From positions 1-53,368 of the forward strand of contig NZ_CALDMP010000077.1 of NCBI RefSeq assembly GCF_937915125.1: a stretch of DNA of 53,368 nt. Reading direction: 5' to 3'. The stretch is from an uncultured Ruminococcus sp. Lineage in GTDB: Bacteria > Bacillota > Clostridia > Oscillospirales > Ruminococcaceae. Positions 44,096-52,204 of this stretch are shown in pieces (the first letter of the stretch is position 1; the number at the start of each line of letters is the position of its first letter). The notes under the pieces were generated by a model. The model searched no databases and was not told where the DNA came from. It was given only the letters and a program-made list of their open reading frames with translations. The translations under genes were made by a program, and so were the position numbers.

Positions 44096-45169
44096 ATGCT
44101 TTCTTTTATCACAGAGAAGCAGTCCTCGTGGGAAAAATTACAGGCGGAGACCCGTCCGATCTTTATCTACGGGATGGGCGACGGTGCAGAAAAGATTATG
44201 CGTGTCTTTCGGGAAAAGTCCATTCCGCTTGCCGGCATTTTTGCAAGCGATGAGTTTGTACGAGGCCATTCTTTTGCAGGCTATAAGGTACGGAAACTTT
44301 CCGAGATCGAGGCACAGGTGGAGGATTTTGTCATTGTTCTGGCATTTGCCGCCGGCTATCAGTCTCTGGTGGACAAAATCGTGGAGATCGGACAGCGCCA
44401 CACGCTGATCGTACCGGATGTCCCGGTGGCAGGCGGCGGGCTGTTCACCTACGAATATTGCGAGGAGCACGCTGAGGAGATCGAAGAGGTCTACCACATG
44501 CTGGCTGACGATTATTCCCGAACCGTTTATGCCAATATCATCAACTTTAAAATCAGCGGAAACATCCGTTATCTTCTGGATGTCACTACGCCGAAATCGG
44601 ACATCTACCGCAAGATCATCCGCCTGACGCCCAACGAGGTCTATGTGGATCTGGGCGCCTACAACGGCGACACCATTGCGGAGGTGCTCCAGTACACCCG
44701 GGGCAAGTACATCCGCATTTATGCGGTGGAACCTGACCGGAAGAACTTCAAGAAGCTGTGCAAGTATCTGGACGGCATGAACTATGTCTACGCCTACAAT
44801 GCCGTGGCATGGTGCCTGGATACGACGGTGCCCTTTGCCACAAAGGCAGGCCGCCAGTCGGCTGTCTCCGCTTTCGGGCAGGAGATCGACGCACGGTCGG
44901 TGGACAGTATTTTACAGGGCAGACCGGCTACGATTATTAAAATGGACGTGGAGGGCTGCGAACGGGAAGCGCTCTGGGGTGCATCCCAGACCATTGCGCA
45001 TTTTTCCCCGAAGCTCATGGTGTCGCTCTACCATCGGAACGAGGACATCTTTGCCCTGCCGCTGCTCATCCGGCGGCTGAATCCGGGCTATGACCTGTAT
45101 ATCCGGCATCAGTTGTATATCCCGGCGTGGGAGACAAACCTGTACGCAGTACCTTCGGGAAAAAAATGA
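44096..45169 (+). CDS. FkbM family methyltransferase
   Basis: 357 aa; AGGAGG upstream. The N-terminal third has a Rossmann-like loop IYGMGDGAEKI, resembling small sugar- or nucleotide-sensing domains. The C-terminal half is a SAM-binding domain: YVDLGAYNGDT as motif I, AVEPDRKNFKKL, and IKMDVEGCE typical of FkbM. It probably O-methylates a sugar, such as a surface glycan or glycopeptide; the substrate is not determined. Confidence 0.85.
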   Translation: MLSFITEKQSSWEKLQAETRPIFIYGMGDGAEKIMRVFREKSIPLAGIFASDEFVRGHSFAGYKVRKLSEIEAQVEDFVIVLAFAAGYQSLVDKIVEIGQRHTLIVPDVPVAGGGLFTYEYCEEHAEEIEEVYHMLADDYSRTVYANIINFKISGNIRYLLDVTTPKSDIYRKIIRLTPNEVYVDLGAYNGDTIAEVLQYTRGKYIRIYAVEPDRKNFKKLCKYLDGMNYVYAYNAVAWCLDTTVPFATKAGRQSAVSAFGQEIDARSVDSILQGRPATIIKMDVEGCEREALWGASQTIAHFSPKLMVSLYHRNEDIFALPLLIRRLNPGYDLYIRHQLYIPAWETNLYAVPSGKK

Positions 45170-45183
45170 TTTTCAGGCAAAAC

Positions 45184-45216
45184 AAAAACCGTCGTTTTTC
45201 AAAACGACGGTTTTTT
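45184..45216 (+). terminator. terminator after the FkbM gene
   Basis: AAAAACCGTCGTTTT / AAACGACGGTTTTTT with a 3-nt loop, 15 bp past the stop. Confidence 0.92.
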
Positions 45217-45228
45217 CTTATAAGTACA

Positions 45229-45326
45229 TAGTAATCGCCAAAAATATTTCTTACCAATTTTCAAAAAGGCAGCCTGGCAAGCTGGTCTAGGGACAGCATC
45301 CCTGGTCGCCGCCCGCAGGCGGCGTT
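45229..45326 (-). repeat. repeat remnants including GC-rich hairpin repeat, copy 2
   Basis: 45282-45326 matches 18686-18727 on the other strand (CCAGGGATGCTGTCCCTAG and CGCCGCCTGCGGGCGGCG). 45229-45262 resembles the decayed stretch at 3327. Confidence 0.6.
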
Positions 45327-45353
45327 AGTTCATTCGCACAAAAACCACAGGGA

Positions 45354-46283
45354 TTATACGCCCACTGCCCATGTGAAAAGCTTTACCATCAGCGGCATCG
45401 TTCCCATGGACAAGATCGTGGTCAGGGCAAAAATATGGGAGGCATACAAGTCGTTCTTCCCGTGCTTCTGGCATTGCAAGGTACACATTGCCGCCGATGG
45501 CGCAGCTGTCAGTACCAGCACCACTGTCCGTATCTCCACCGGAATAAAGGACAACGGCAAAAAGAGCAGCCCCAATACCAACGGCACCAGCAGCAGTTTC
45601 ACACCACAGACATAATACACCCGTGGATTACGCACCGCCTGAAACAAATTCGCCTGTGCCACACTGATACCCGAAGCGATCATTGCCATAGGCGTATTCA
45701 ACCCGGCAATATAATCAAACGTCGTCGCCAACAGTTCCGGCAGCTGCACCCGGAAAAAGAACAGCAGCAACCCGATGGCAATACCGATCATCGTAGGCGA
45801 ACAGAGTTTTTTCATCAAAGCTTTCCGGTCATGCTGCCCTGTCAGGAGCATAATGCCGTGCGTCCATGCGAAACAGAAAAATACCGTCAGAAATGCCGTG
45901 GCATAGAATACACCTTCTGTTCCCAGCAACGCGCTAGCAAGGGGGATCCCCATGAATCCGCAGTTACTATAAATAGCGGAAAACCGTTCGATCTCCGTCT
46001 CCCTACCGGGCTTCTTCCGGATGGCTAAATATACCGTACCAATGGCAATGACATAAGACACCGCCGCCAGCAGAAATGTCCAGAGCAGATTCACCACAAG
46101 TCGGGACTCATATTCCACCTCGGCATAGGCATTTACCACCAGCACCGGCGTGACAATTTCCAATACAAAGTTGGAAAACTGTCTGCCGCCGTTCTTGTCC
46201 ACAATTTTTGCCCGATAGGCGATCACGCCTACCAGATTCAGCAGGAGCATCAGCACCGCCTGTTTCAAAATAATCCACGCCAC
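45354..46283 (-). CDS. AEC family transporter (auxin efflux carrier type)
   Basis: 309 aa from a GTG at 46283, chosen because GAGG lies 9 nt upstream; an ATG at 46298 would overlap that site. About ten hydrophobic segments in two halves, with LVGVIAYRAKIVD at the start and IYSNCGFMGIPLASAL in the first half, are typical of AEC carriers that export small organic acids. Substrate unknown. Confidence 0.82.
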   Translation of the reverse strand: MAWIILKQAVLMLLLNLVGVIAYRAKIVDKNGGRQFSNFVLEIVTPVLVVNAYAEVEYESRLVVNLLWTFLLAAVSYVIAIGTVYLAIRKKPGRETEIERFSAIYSNCGFMGIPLASALLGTEGVFYATAFLTVFFCFAWTHGIMLLTGQHDRKALMKKLCSPTMIGIAIGLLLFFFRVQLPELLATTFDYIAGLNTPMAMIASGISVAQANLFQAVRNPRVYYVCGVKLLLVPLVLGLLFLPLSFIPVEIRTVVLVLTAAPSAAMCTLQCQKHGKNDLYASHIFALTTILSMGTMPLMVKLFTWAVGV

Positions 46284-46306
46284 AGCATTACACCTCATTC
46301 TCAGAA

Positions 46307-46340
46307 ATGGGTGGAAACCGAAGAGCCGATTTCCACCCAT
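46307..46340. repeat. leader hairpin of the AEC gene
   Basis: 11-bp perfect arms ATGGGTGGAAA / TTTCCACCCAT. A possible -10 TATACT lies just before it on the minus strand (46349-46344), so it would sit at the 5' end of the transcript. Confidence 0.5.
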
Positions 46341-46377
46341 GATAGTATAACACATATTTTTGACTGATTTTCAGGAC

Positions 46378-46959
46378 TTATATGAAAATCGGCTGAATTT
46401 GCTTCTGTTGTTGTGCCATTTCCACCGTTTCGGGCAGCTTTGTGAAATCTGCCACCAGGGATGCTGGCTTTTCCAGGGGCGCATCCTGGCGCAGAGGCAC
46501 AAAATAATAATGCTTCGTGTTCATCAAAAGCCCGATGTTCTTTGCAGACGCTCCCAGTGCATCGTTGGTTGCAATTGCCAGAACAACAGGCTTCTGCCGG
46601 CGGAGCATGGATTTGACTGCCATGGTGGCGGTGGAGTCCGTGATCCCATGTGCAAGCTTCGCCGCAGTATTTGCCGTGCACGGCGCAACTACCAGCAGAT
46701 CCAACAGATCCTTCGGACCGATTGGCTCCGCCTGGGCAATTGTACGAATGGATGGTCTGCCACAGATCTCCTCCAGCTCCGCCACCCGGTCGGCGGCTTT
46801 GCCGAAACGTGTGTCTATGGTGGCAGCGTGCTCCGAAAAGATCGGCGTCAGTACCGCACCTGCCTCCCGCAGCTTTGCCGCCTGGGCAAAAGCGGCTGAA
46901 AAAGTACAGAACGAACCGGTGACCACAAAACCGATTCGTTCACCTGTCAAATCGTTCAT
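46378..46959 (-). CDS. dpaB: dipicolinate synthase subunit B
   Basis: 193 aa, close to the family's roughly 195-200. RIGFVVTGSFCTF near the N terminus, then VVAPCTANTAAKLAHGITDS, LAIATNDALG and a C terminus KQIQPIF match SpoVFB/DpaB flavoproteins. With DpaA it makes dipicolinic acid in the mother cell for spore heat resistance. The gene is intact. Its start overlaps, by 20 bp, the 3' end of the separated dpaA fragment, the normal dpaA-dpaB coupling. Confidence 0.93.
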   Translation of the reverse strand: MNDLTGERIGFVVTGSFCTFSAAFAQAAKLREAGAVLTPIFSEHAATIDTRFGKAADRVAELEEICGRPSIRTIAQAEPIGPKDLLDLLVVAPCTANTAAKLAHGITDSTATMAVKSMLRRQKPVVLAIATNDALGASAKNIGLLMNTKHYYFVPLRQDAPLEKPASLVADFTKLPETVEMAQQQKQIQPIFI

Positions 46960-47041
46960 GGGCGAGTCCCCTCTCCTCGAGAATGTTACAGATCGTATCT
47001 GCGATGATCCCGCCCGCTGTCATGGGTGCAACCTTCCCCGG
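46940..47041 (-). pseudogene. dpaA: 3' exon-like fragment of dpaA (last 32 residues)
   Basis: The reading frame CCG-GGG-AAG onward encodes GKVAPMTAGGII...ERFDR and stops at TGA, overlapping dpaB. This is the conserved DpaA C terminus that normally follows ALSLP. It has no start of its own. The 5' part of dpaA lies at 52227-53030, so the gene is interrupted rather than simply lost. Confidence 0.9.
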
Positions 47042-47064
47042 AGCAATCATGCGGCGATGACACA
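47025..47064. other. attR-like attachment site (dpaA 3' junction)
   Basis: The crossover lies in CGGA on the plus strand (47039-47042; TCCG on the coding strand). The element-side arm ATGCGGCGATGACACA (47049-47064) starts 7 bp from the central dinucleotide and mirrors the arm at the other end with 13 of 16 matches. Confidence 0.8.
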
Positions 47065-47084
47065 TAAACAAGCTTGGTCGAGAA

Positions 47085-48563
47085 TTACCGCAGTTTGATC
47101 TCAATTCGCTCCGGAAATACGCGCACCTCCTGTACAAGCAATCCCGTGGCACGGCGGCGCTGCTCCAGGTCAGCCTGTTCCCACCAGGTATTCCATTGAG
47201 TACTGACATCCTTTTTCTGCGGCGCTGCAACACGCCGCAGCCGCTGGGTATATACTGCCCGTTCCGCCGCAAGCCGTTCCAGTTCTTCCCGCAAAAAAGG
47301 CATTGCCGCCGAGGGTTCACCCATTGCCGCCGCAATTCGCTGCATACGCCCATCCAGTTCTTCCAGCGCAGCAGCATTCGGGTCGGGCTGGTCAGGTGTT
47401 TTCGTCCTTGCCAATGGCAGAAGCATTGCCGCCTGCTGCGCCAGAATCGGTGCAACTGCATCCTCCACCGTCTCCGTACGCAATGCCGGAATGCCATTAC
47501 AAAGCCCCAGTCGCTTTCCACGGCAGACAAAATATGTATATCTGGCACCTGTGCCGTTATTCCGGGCATAACACCGGGTGCCGCACAGACCGCATACCAC
47601 GATCCCCTGAAGCCATGAGCGATGGCCTGTTCCCCGGTTGGTACTGCCGCCCCGGGAGGCAAGTCGTTCCTGCACCGCAAGCCACAGTGCCGGTTCCACC
47701 AGTCCAGGATGCAGTCCTGCGGCAATATGTTCCCCCTCTAATCGTGTCAGCTTTGCACCTTTCCGTTCCTTTTTATCCCCGTACACCAGGCATCCGTTCC
47801 CCTTACAGTACTGCTCCAAGGAATGATCCAATACTGCCCCCTGTTCCCGGAAATAAGTTACACAGCGGAGATCTCCCTGAACATAAACCGGATTGCGCAG
47901 GATGCGAATCACGCCGCTGTTGGACCAATCCGCCCCCTGCCGGGTACGGCTGCCTCTTTGGTTGCATTTATGCACCAGCTGTTCCACGTTTTCCCCATGA
48001 AGCCCATAGCGTGTGTACAGCCACAAAACCTGCGCCGCTTCTTCCGGGACAGGTGCAAGGGTCGTGGTCTTATGCCCATGAAGCAGAATGGGTACGATCT
48101 CATAACCATAGGGTGCCACACCACCCAGCGCCATCTGCTGTACAGCACGGGCATAATAATTATCCCGGACACGCCCGGCAATGGTTTTCTGTTCCAATTC
48201 CGCAAACATCATCAGAAGATTCAGAAGCATCCCGCCGATCTCTGTTTGGGTATCAAAACTCTCCCGGACAGAACGCAATGTTACCCCATGCTGCCGGAAT
48301 GTCTGCATCATACCGGCAAAATCGCAGAGGGAACGAGAGATACGATCCAGTTTGTAGACCAGTACTTCACGAATCTCCCCCTGTTCCACTGCCTCCAGCA
48401 TCTCCTGAAAGGCAGGTCGTGCCGTTGTAGTGCCGCTGAATCCTCGATCTGTATAAACGCGGCAATTCCCTTCCGCACACAGGCGCTTGCAGTATTCCAC
48501 CTGCATGTCAATGGAAATGGAATCCACACGCTCCACAGACTGCCGCGCGTAAATTGCTGTCAT
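47085..48563 (-). CDS. large serine recombinase, SpoIVCA-like
   Basis: 492 aa. The resolvase domain has the catalytic Ser9 in IYARQSVER and the arginine segment YKLDRISRSL. The recombinase domain (about 165-270) and a zinc ribbon with CGLCGTRC, FVCRG and GLCNG (about 330-370) follow, then a coiled coil (about 400-450) that in this family controls excision versus integration. It most likely excises the element that carries it. GGAGG lies 7 nt before the ATG. It sits directly inside one end of the element, the usual place. Confidence 0.93.
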   Translation of the reverse strand: MTAIYARQSVERVDSISIDMQVEYCKRLCAEGNCRVYTDRGFSGTTTARPAFQEMLEAVEQGEIREVLVYKLDRISRSLCDFAGMMQTFRQHGVTLRSVRESFDTQTEIGGMLLNLLMMFAELEQKTIAGRVRDNYYARAVQQMALGGVAPYGYEIVPILLHGHKTTTLAPVPEEAAQVLWLYTRYGLHGENVEQLVHKCNQRGSRTRQGADWSNSGVIRILRNPVYVQGDLRCVTYFREQGAVLDHSLEQYCKGNGCLVYGDKKERKGAKLTRLEGEHIAAGLHPGLVEPALWLAVQERLASRGGSTNRGTGHRSWLQGIVVCGLCGTRCYARNNGTGARYTYFVCRGKRLGLCNGIPALRTETVEDAVAPILAQQAAMLLPLARTKTPDQPDPNAAALEELDGRMQRIAAAMGEPSAAMPFLREELERLAAERAVYTQRLRRVAAPQKKDVSTQWNTWWEQADLEQRRRATGLLVQEVRVFPERIEIKLR

Positions 48564-48580
48564 ACCATCACCTCCAGGAT

Positions 48581-48590
48581 ATGTATATGC
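48581..48590 (-). promoter_or_regulatory. possible sporulation-type -10 of the recombinase gene
   Basis: GCATATACAT lies in the only 44 nt between the upstream terminator and the start codon. CATA starts sigma-E and sigma-K -10 elements, but the rest and any -35 do not match well. Very tentative. Confidence 0.2.
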
Positions 48591-48603
48591 AGCAACACAC
48601 GCA

Positions 48604-48633
48604 AAAAGGCACCCCCGGAAACCCGGGAGTGCC
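48604..48633 (-). terminator. terminator of the dockerin-cohesin operon
   Basis: Arms GGCACCCCCGG / CCGGGAGTGCC; on the minus strand TTTTTGC follows. It separates the cohesin gene from the recombinase gene. Confidence 0.88.
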
Positions 48634-48695
48634 CTCTGTTACGCATCTAGTGCGTGAAATTCAGTTGCGCGATACGTTACTTACGTAGGTATCTC

Positions 48696-49421
48696 TTACT
48701 TTCTCTTCTTAGCAACGAAAGCAACGCCACCGATAACAGCTACAGCAGCAGCTACGCCAGCGATCGGCAGAGCGTCACCAGTCTTCGGAGAAGAAGTGGA
48801 CTTAGCCGGAGCCTTTGTGGTTGTTGCAACCGGAGCAGCGGTTGTAGTAGTGGTCTCAGCTGCAGTAGTAGTAGTCGGAGCCTCAGTTGATGTCTCAGTC
48901 TGATCAGCAGCGATGGTGATTACGCCGCTAACAACAGTCGGAACAGAGTTCTCAACGCCAGCCTCAACGTTTGCATACTCAGCAGAGTTACCAGCCGGAG
49001 CAACGCTCAGACCTTCAACAGTGAAGGTGTCTCCAGGAGCAGCAGCATCTGTTACCTTAACAGTTACCTTACCGCAAGTCGGAGCATCAGCCGGATCAAC
49101 TGCAGATGCAGAAGCGCCTGCAACCCAGATAGAACCAGCCTCTTCAACAGCTGCACCACCAGCCATTGCCTTAGCAGATACGAAAGTCAGGCCATCGCCG
49201 ATCTTCATACCATAAGCCAGCTTGGTGTAAGCTGCGTCAACTGTAACCGGCAGAGTAACCTCATAGTTAGCAGCCTTCAGCTCATCCAGTGTCAGAGTAA
49301 CACTGCTGATAGTAACTGTTGCGCCTGCTGCGCTTGCCGGAACTGCCATTACTGCTGCAGATGCAGCTACAACTGCTGCTGCAGAAAGAGCAGCCATTGT
49401 CTTCTTAAATGTAGTCTTCAT
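48696..49421 (-). CDS. cell-wall-anchored single-cohesin protein
   Basis: 241 aa from the ATG at 49421 (AAAGGA upstream). Signal peptide 1-31 ending ASA. One cohesin-like module follows (about 33-170), with YEVTLPVTVDAAYTKLAYGM and the closing GVITIA strand. It resembles the four modules of the protein at 21163. A Thr/Ala/Pro linker (173-208), sortase motif SPKTG, a hydrophobic segment and KKRK then follow. It should display one docking site on the cell wall. Cysteine-poor and written in a narrow codon set, suggesting high expression. Cargo of the dpaA element. Confidence 0.82.
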   Translation of the reverse strand: MKTTFKKTMAALSAAAVVAASAAVMAVPASAAGATVTISSVTLTLDELKAANYEVTLPVTVDAAYTKLAYGMKIGDGLTFVSAKAMAGGAAVEEAGSIWVAGASASAVDPADAPTCGKVTVKVTDAAAPGDTFTVEGLSVAPAGNSAEYANVEAGVENSVPTVVSGVITIAADQTETSTEAPTTTTAAETTTTTAAPVATTTKAPAKSTSSPKTGDALPIAGVAAAVAVIGGVAFVAKKRK

Positions 49422-49462
49422 TTTTCTATTTCCTTTCAAGAATAAATTTATGTGATATGCTC

Positions 49463-49488
49463 GCAGTGCGATATGCACCTCGCACTGC
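49463..49488. repeat. intercistronic hairpin between the dockerin and cohesin genes
   Basis: 9-bp perfect arms GCAGTGCGA / TCGCACTGC without a T run. It may protect or adjust the downstream message; a termination role is unlikely. Confidence 0.5.
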
Positions 49489-49531
49489 TTACATATACAA
49501 ACGAATTAAATTGAGTGAGTAAGTGACTTAC

Positions 49532-51871
49532 TTACTTGCTGTAAGTCTCGCCGTTCATGATGTCTTCCCAAACCGGATTCTTCTCAACGCTGTTTGCAGC
49601 ATAGTAAACCAGAGTCATGAATGCATCATCCGGATTGATGATTACAGTTGCATTTTCACGGTCTGCATCATCTGCACCCTGCTTGGATTCTGTATTGATA
49701 TCAGCTACATAGTAAGCCAGCTTCGCCAGCAGAACATCGTCGTTGCCAACGGTATTGAAAGCAACATTATCCTTGCCTACGGAAGCAGATGCATAGTAAA
49801 CCAGCATCTCATAAGCATCGTCCGGGCTTACTGTGCCGTCCAGGTTTACGTCACCCTTCTTTGCAACAGCAACTGTGGGCTTTTCAGCCAGCGGAGTCTT
49901 ATCCGGATCTGCTGCATAGTAGATCTCAACTTCGCCCTTGAAGTATACATTACCTGCGCCAGCTGCCTGGTCAACAGTTGCATATACTTCAGCCGGTGTG
50001 CTTACAAATGCAATTGCACTTGCCGGATCAACAGTCTGAGTAGAACCATCGGTCAGAGTGATGGTAACAGACTCGATCAGATCAGCAGCATCGAAGGATT
50101 CCTCGTGAGAGAAGTAGATACCGTTGGAAACAGCCTCATCCAGTACCTTTACAGAGATCTCAGAGATATCTGTAACATTCGGAAGAGACTCAGTTGTCTC
50201 TGTTGTACCAGTGCCAGTAGTATCATCTGTACCACTTGCTGTTGTTTCAGTGCCTGTGCCAGTGGTATCGTCTGTACCGCTTGCTGTTGTTTCTGTGCCA
50301 GTGCCAGAAGCTGTGCCAGTGGTATCATCTGTACCGCTTGCTGTTGTTTCTGTGCCAGTACCAGTGGTATCATCTGTACCGCTTGCTGTTGTTTCTGTGC
50401 CAGTACCAGTGGTATCATCTGTACCGCTTACTGTTGTTTCAGTGCCGGTACCAGTGGTATCATCTGTACCGCTTGCTGTTGTTTCACTACCAGTACCAGT
50501 AGTATCATCTGTATTGCTTACTGTTGTTTCAGTATTTGTTTCTGTCTCAGAACCCTCTGTTTCAGAAGTAGATTCGGTTGTATCCTTATCCTTCAGAACA
50601 ACAGTTACGTCACGAACGATATCCAGAGCAGCTGTTCCTTCTGCGCTTGCATCAACCTCTACGGTCTTTACAGTTTCAACAGAAACAACTTCCTTTGTGC
50701 CGCCGTATACTTCTTCAACCTGAGCTTCTACGTAAGCAACAACTGCATCATACTGTGCATCTTCGATCTCGAAGTCAGCAGAATATGCACCGTTTACTGC
50801 GCTTACAACAACTGCAGATGCACCATTCAGAACAGAAGCGATGTCAGCAGAAGAAACCTGAATCTCAACGTTTACATCAGCATCTTCCAGGCTGGAGTTC
50901 AGAGAAGCAACAGCATTGTCGAATGTTGCGCCATACTTTGCGATCATGCCGTCAACAGTGTTCGGCTGATTTGCAGCAGAAGCAATGCCGTTCTTTACTG
51001 CATAGTTCAGAGCTGCAACCAGAGCAGCATCAGCAGTTTCATAGGTCTTCTCTGCGATGTTTGCTGTCTTAAATGTATCCAGCTTATTCTGCAGAGCAGT
51101 AATCTTGTTAGCCAGCTTATCGGTGATAGCCTTCAGCTCAGCCAGATCGCCGTCGATGTCGAAGTCAGCGTTTGCACGAACTTCTTCTTCTGTCATGTTG
51201 TACTCAGCAGCCAGATCCTTTACCTTCTGGTCTACAGCAGCTTCAACCTGCTTGGACAGGTCAGCATAAACAACATCCAGATAGTCAGCAGCAGTGTCTA
51301 CGGTGTAGTCCTTGCCAGCTGCGTTCATCGTCAGATCAGCAGAAGCGGACTTGTTGTCCAGGTCGAGATCCAGTGTTGCTGTGTAAGTTGCGCCTTCCAG
51401 AACAGTAGTATCAATAGTGACACCCTCATAGCCCAGTTCAGCGAACTTGTCGTTCAGTTCCGGTGCGAGATAGCTTGCAAAATCAGCCTCGCCGGTGATT
51501 GTAACAGTGCTTCCGGATACAGTAGCGGTCGGGTTTTCAGAAGCGTTTACAATGTCCTTAATCAGGGATGCATAGTAACTGGAGCCCAGAGAACCAACAA
51601 TTGCCTTAGCGTCAACTGTGATTGTCTTGCCGTCAGCCTTTTCCAGTGCCTTTGCAACAGTGTCATTCCAGTTGGAAACCTGAGTAAAGGTAATGGTATC
51701 GCCTTCAGCATCCGTCGGGAAGCCTGCGTTTGTCTCCACGTTCAGGAGCTTTTCTGTGGTTACAGCGAACTTTTCAGTTTCAGCAGCTGTAGCAGAAATC
51801 GCAAGAACCTGACCCAGTGCAACCGGAATTGCGACAGTTGCAGCAAGAAGTCTGTTAAATGTCTTCTTCAT
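49532..51871 (-). CDS. large secreted dockerin protein of unknown function
   Basis: 779 aa; AGAGG upstream. Signal peptide 1-30 (MKKTFNRLL...ATAA). Residues about 31-440 are acidic, cysteine-free and not recognised; a long helical stretch at about 220-290 has LANKITALQNKLDTF. A low-complexity tract of 15-residue repeats of the type ASGTDDTTGTGTETT follows (about 447-559), then a beta-rich segment (about 560-665). The last part (about 668-779) is a dockerin with KKGDVNLDGTVSPDDAYEML and INPDDAFMTLVYY, the two calcium loops being far apart. It should dock to a cohesin, perhaps the neighbour's. No catalytic domain is visible. Confidence 0.78.
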   Translation of the reverse strand: MKKTFNRLLAATVAIPVALGQVLAISATAAETEKFAVTTEKLLNVETNAGFPTDAEGDTITFTQVSNWNDTVAKALEKADGKTITVDAKAIVGSLGSSYYASLIKDIVNASENPTATVSGSTVTITGEADFASYLAPELNDKFAELGYEGVTIDTTVLEGATYTATLDLDLDNKSASADLTMNAAGKDYTVDTAADYLDVVYADLSKQVEAAVDQKVKDLAAEYNMTEEEVRANADFDIDGDLAELKAITDKLANKITALQNKLDTFKTANIAEKTYETADAALVAALNYAVKNGIASAANQPNTVDGMIAKYGATFDNAVASLNSSLEDADVNVEIQVSSADIASVLNGASAVVVSAVNGAYSADFEIEDAQYDAVVAYVEAQVEEVYGGTKEVVSVETVKTVEVDASAEGTAALDIVRDVTVVLKDKDTTESTSETEGSETETNTETTVSNTDDTTGTGSETTASGTDDTTGTGTETTVSGTDDTTGTGTETTASGTDDTTGTGTETTASGTDDTTGTASGTGTETTASGTDDTTGTGTETTASGTDDTTGTGTTETTESLPNVTDISEISVKVLDEAVSNGIYFSHEESFDAADLIESVTITLTDGSTQTVDPASAIAFVSTPAEVYATVDQAAGAGNVYFKGEVEIYYAADPDKTPLAEKPTVAVAKKGDVNLDGTVSPDDAYEMLVYYASASVGKDNVAFNTVGNDDVLLAKLAYYVADINTESKQGADDADRENATVIINPDDAFMTLVYYAANSVEKNPVWEDIMNGETYSK
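50190..50535 (-). repeat. tandem 45-bp coding repeats
   Basis: About seven near-identical 45-bp units inside the dockerin gene encode the Thr/Gly/Asp-rich linker. One unit is altered (TGTASGTGTE). Copy number probably varies between strains. Confidence 0.85.
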
Positions 51872-51970
51872 TCTTTTTTACCTCTCTTTTTTTGAATTGC
51901 ATTGCCGCCTGTACGGATGTCTCTCACCCGACTCAACAGCTGCAGTCCGTTCTGGTTCATACCGCTTCAT

Positions 51971-52015
51971 AAACAAAAACGACCTGCAAACGGCAATTGT
52001 GACTGCCTACAGGTC
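51971..52015 (-). terminator. leader terminator (possible attenuator) before the dockerin gene
   Basis: On the minus strand GACCTG-TA-GGCA pairs with TGCC-GTT-TGCAGGTC, followed by GTTTTTGTTT. It begins about 30 nt after the predicted transcription start at about 52044. Confidence 0.65.
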
Positions 52016-52050
52016 TGCCTATAGCAGCCCCATAAACAATTTACATACGT

Positions 52051-52079
52051 ATTTTAACATATTATTTCGCTCGTGTCAA
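52051..52079 (-). promoter_or_regulatory. strong sigma-A promoter of the dockerin-cohesin operon
   Basis: Minus strand TTGACA (52079-52074), 17-bp spacer, TAAAAT (52056-52051). It lies inside the element, so the cargo operon does not depend on dpaA transcription. Confidence 0.85.
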
Positions 52080-52204
52080 GCCCATCCGCTCTTTTTTTTT
52101 AAAATTCTTCGCTGGATATTATCCTCATTTTTGTCGCTTTTACACAATTCTGCGGCGGTATTCTGAATATTCCACCGCTTTCCACAGGCTTTTCAACAAT
52201 TTTC

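Noticed and set aside
46940..47725. The 261-codon minus-strand frame as a separate gene
   Set aside because: Only its last 33 codons make sense, as the DpaA C terminus. The rest is an out-of-frame reading of the recombinase gene.
50190..50535. CRISPR array
   Set aside because: Repeats are contiguous, in frame and coding, with no unique spacers.
49523..51895. Plus-strand open frame of 790 codons opposite the dockerin gene
   Set aside because: It is the mirror of a gene with strong codon bias; it is absurdly rich in Cys, Ser and Ile, and no ribosome site or promoter fits.
51880..52044. Known riboswitch (for example cyclic-di-GMP) in the dockerin leader
   Set aside because: I looked for the conserved core bases and did not find them; only the terminator-like hairpin is supported.
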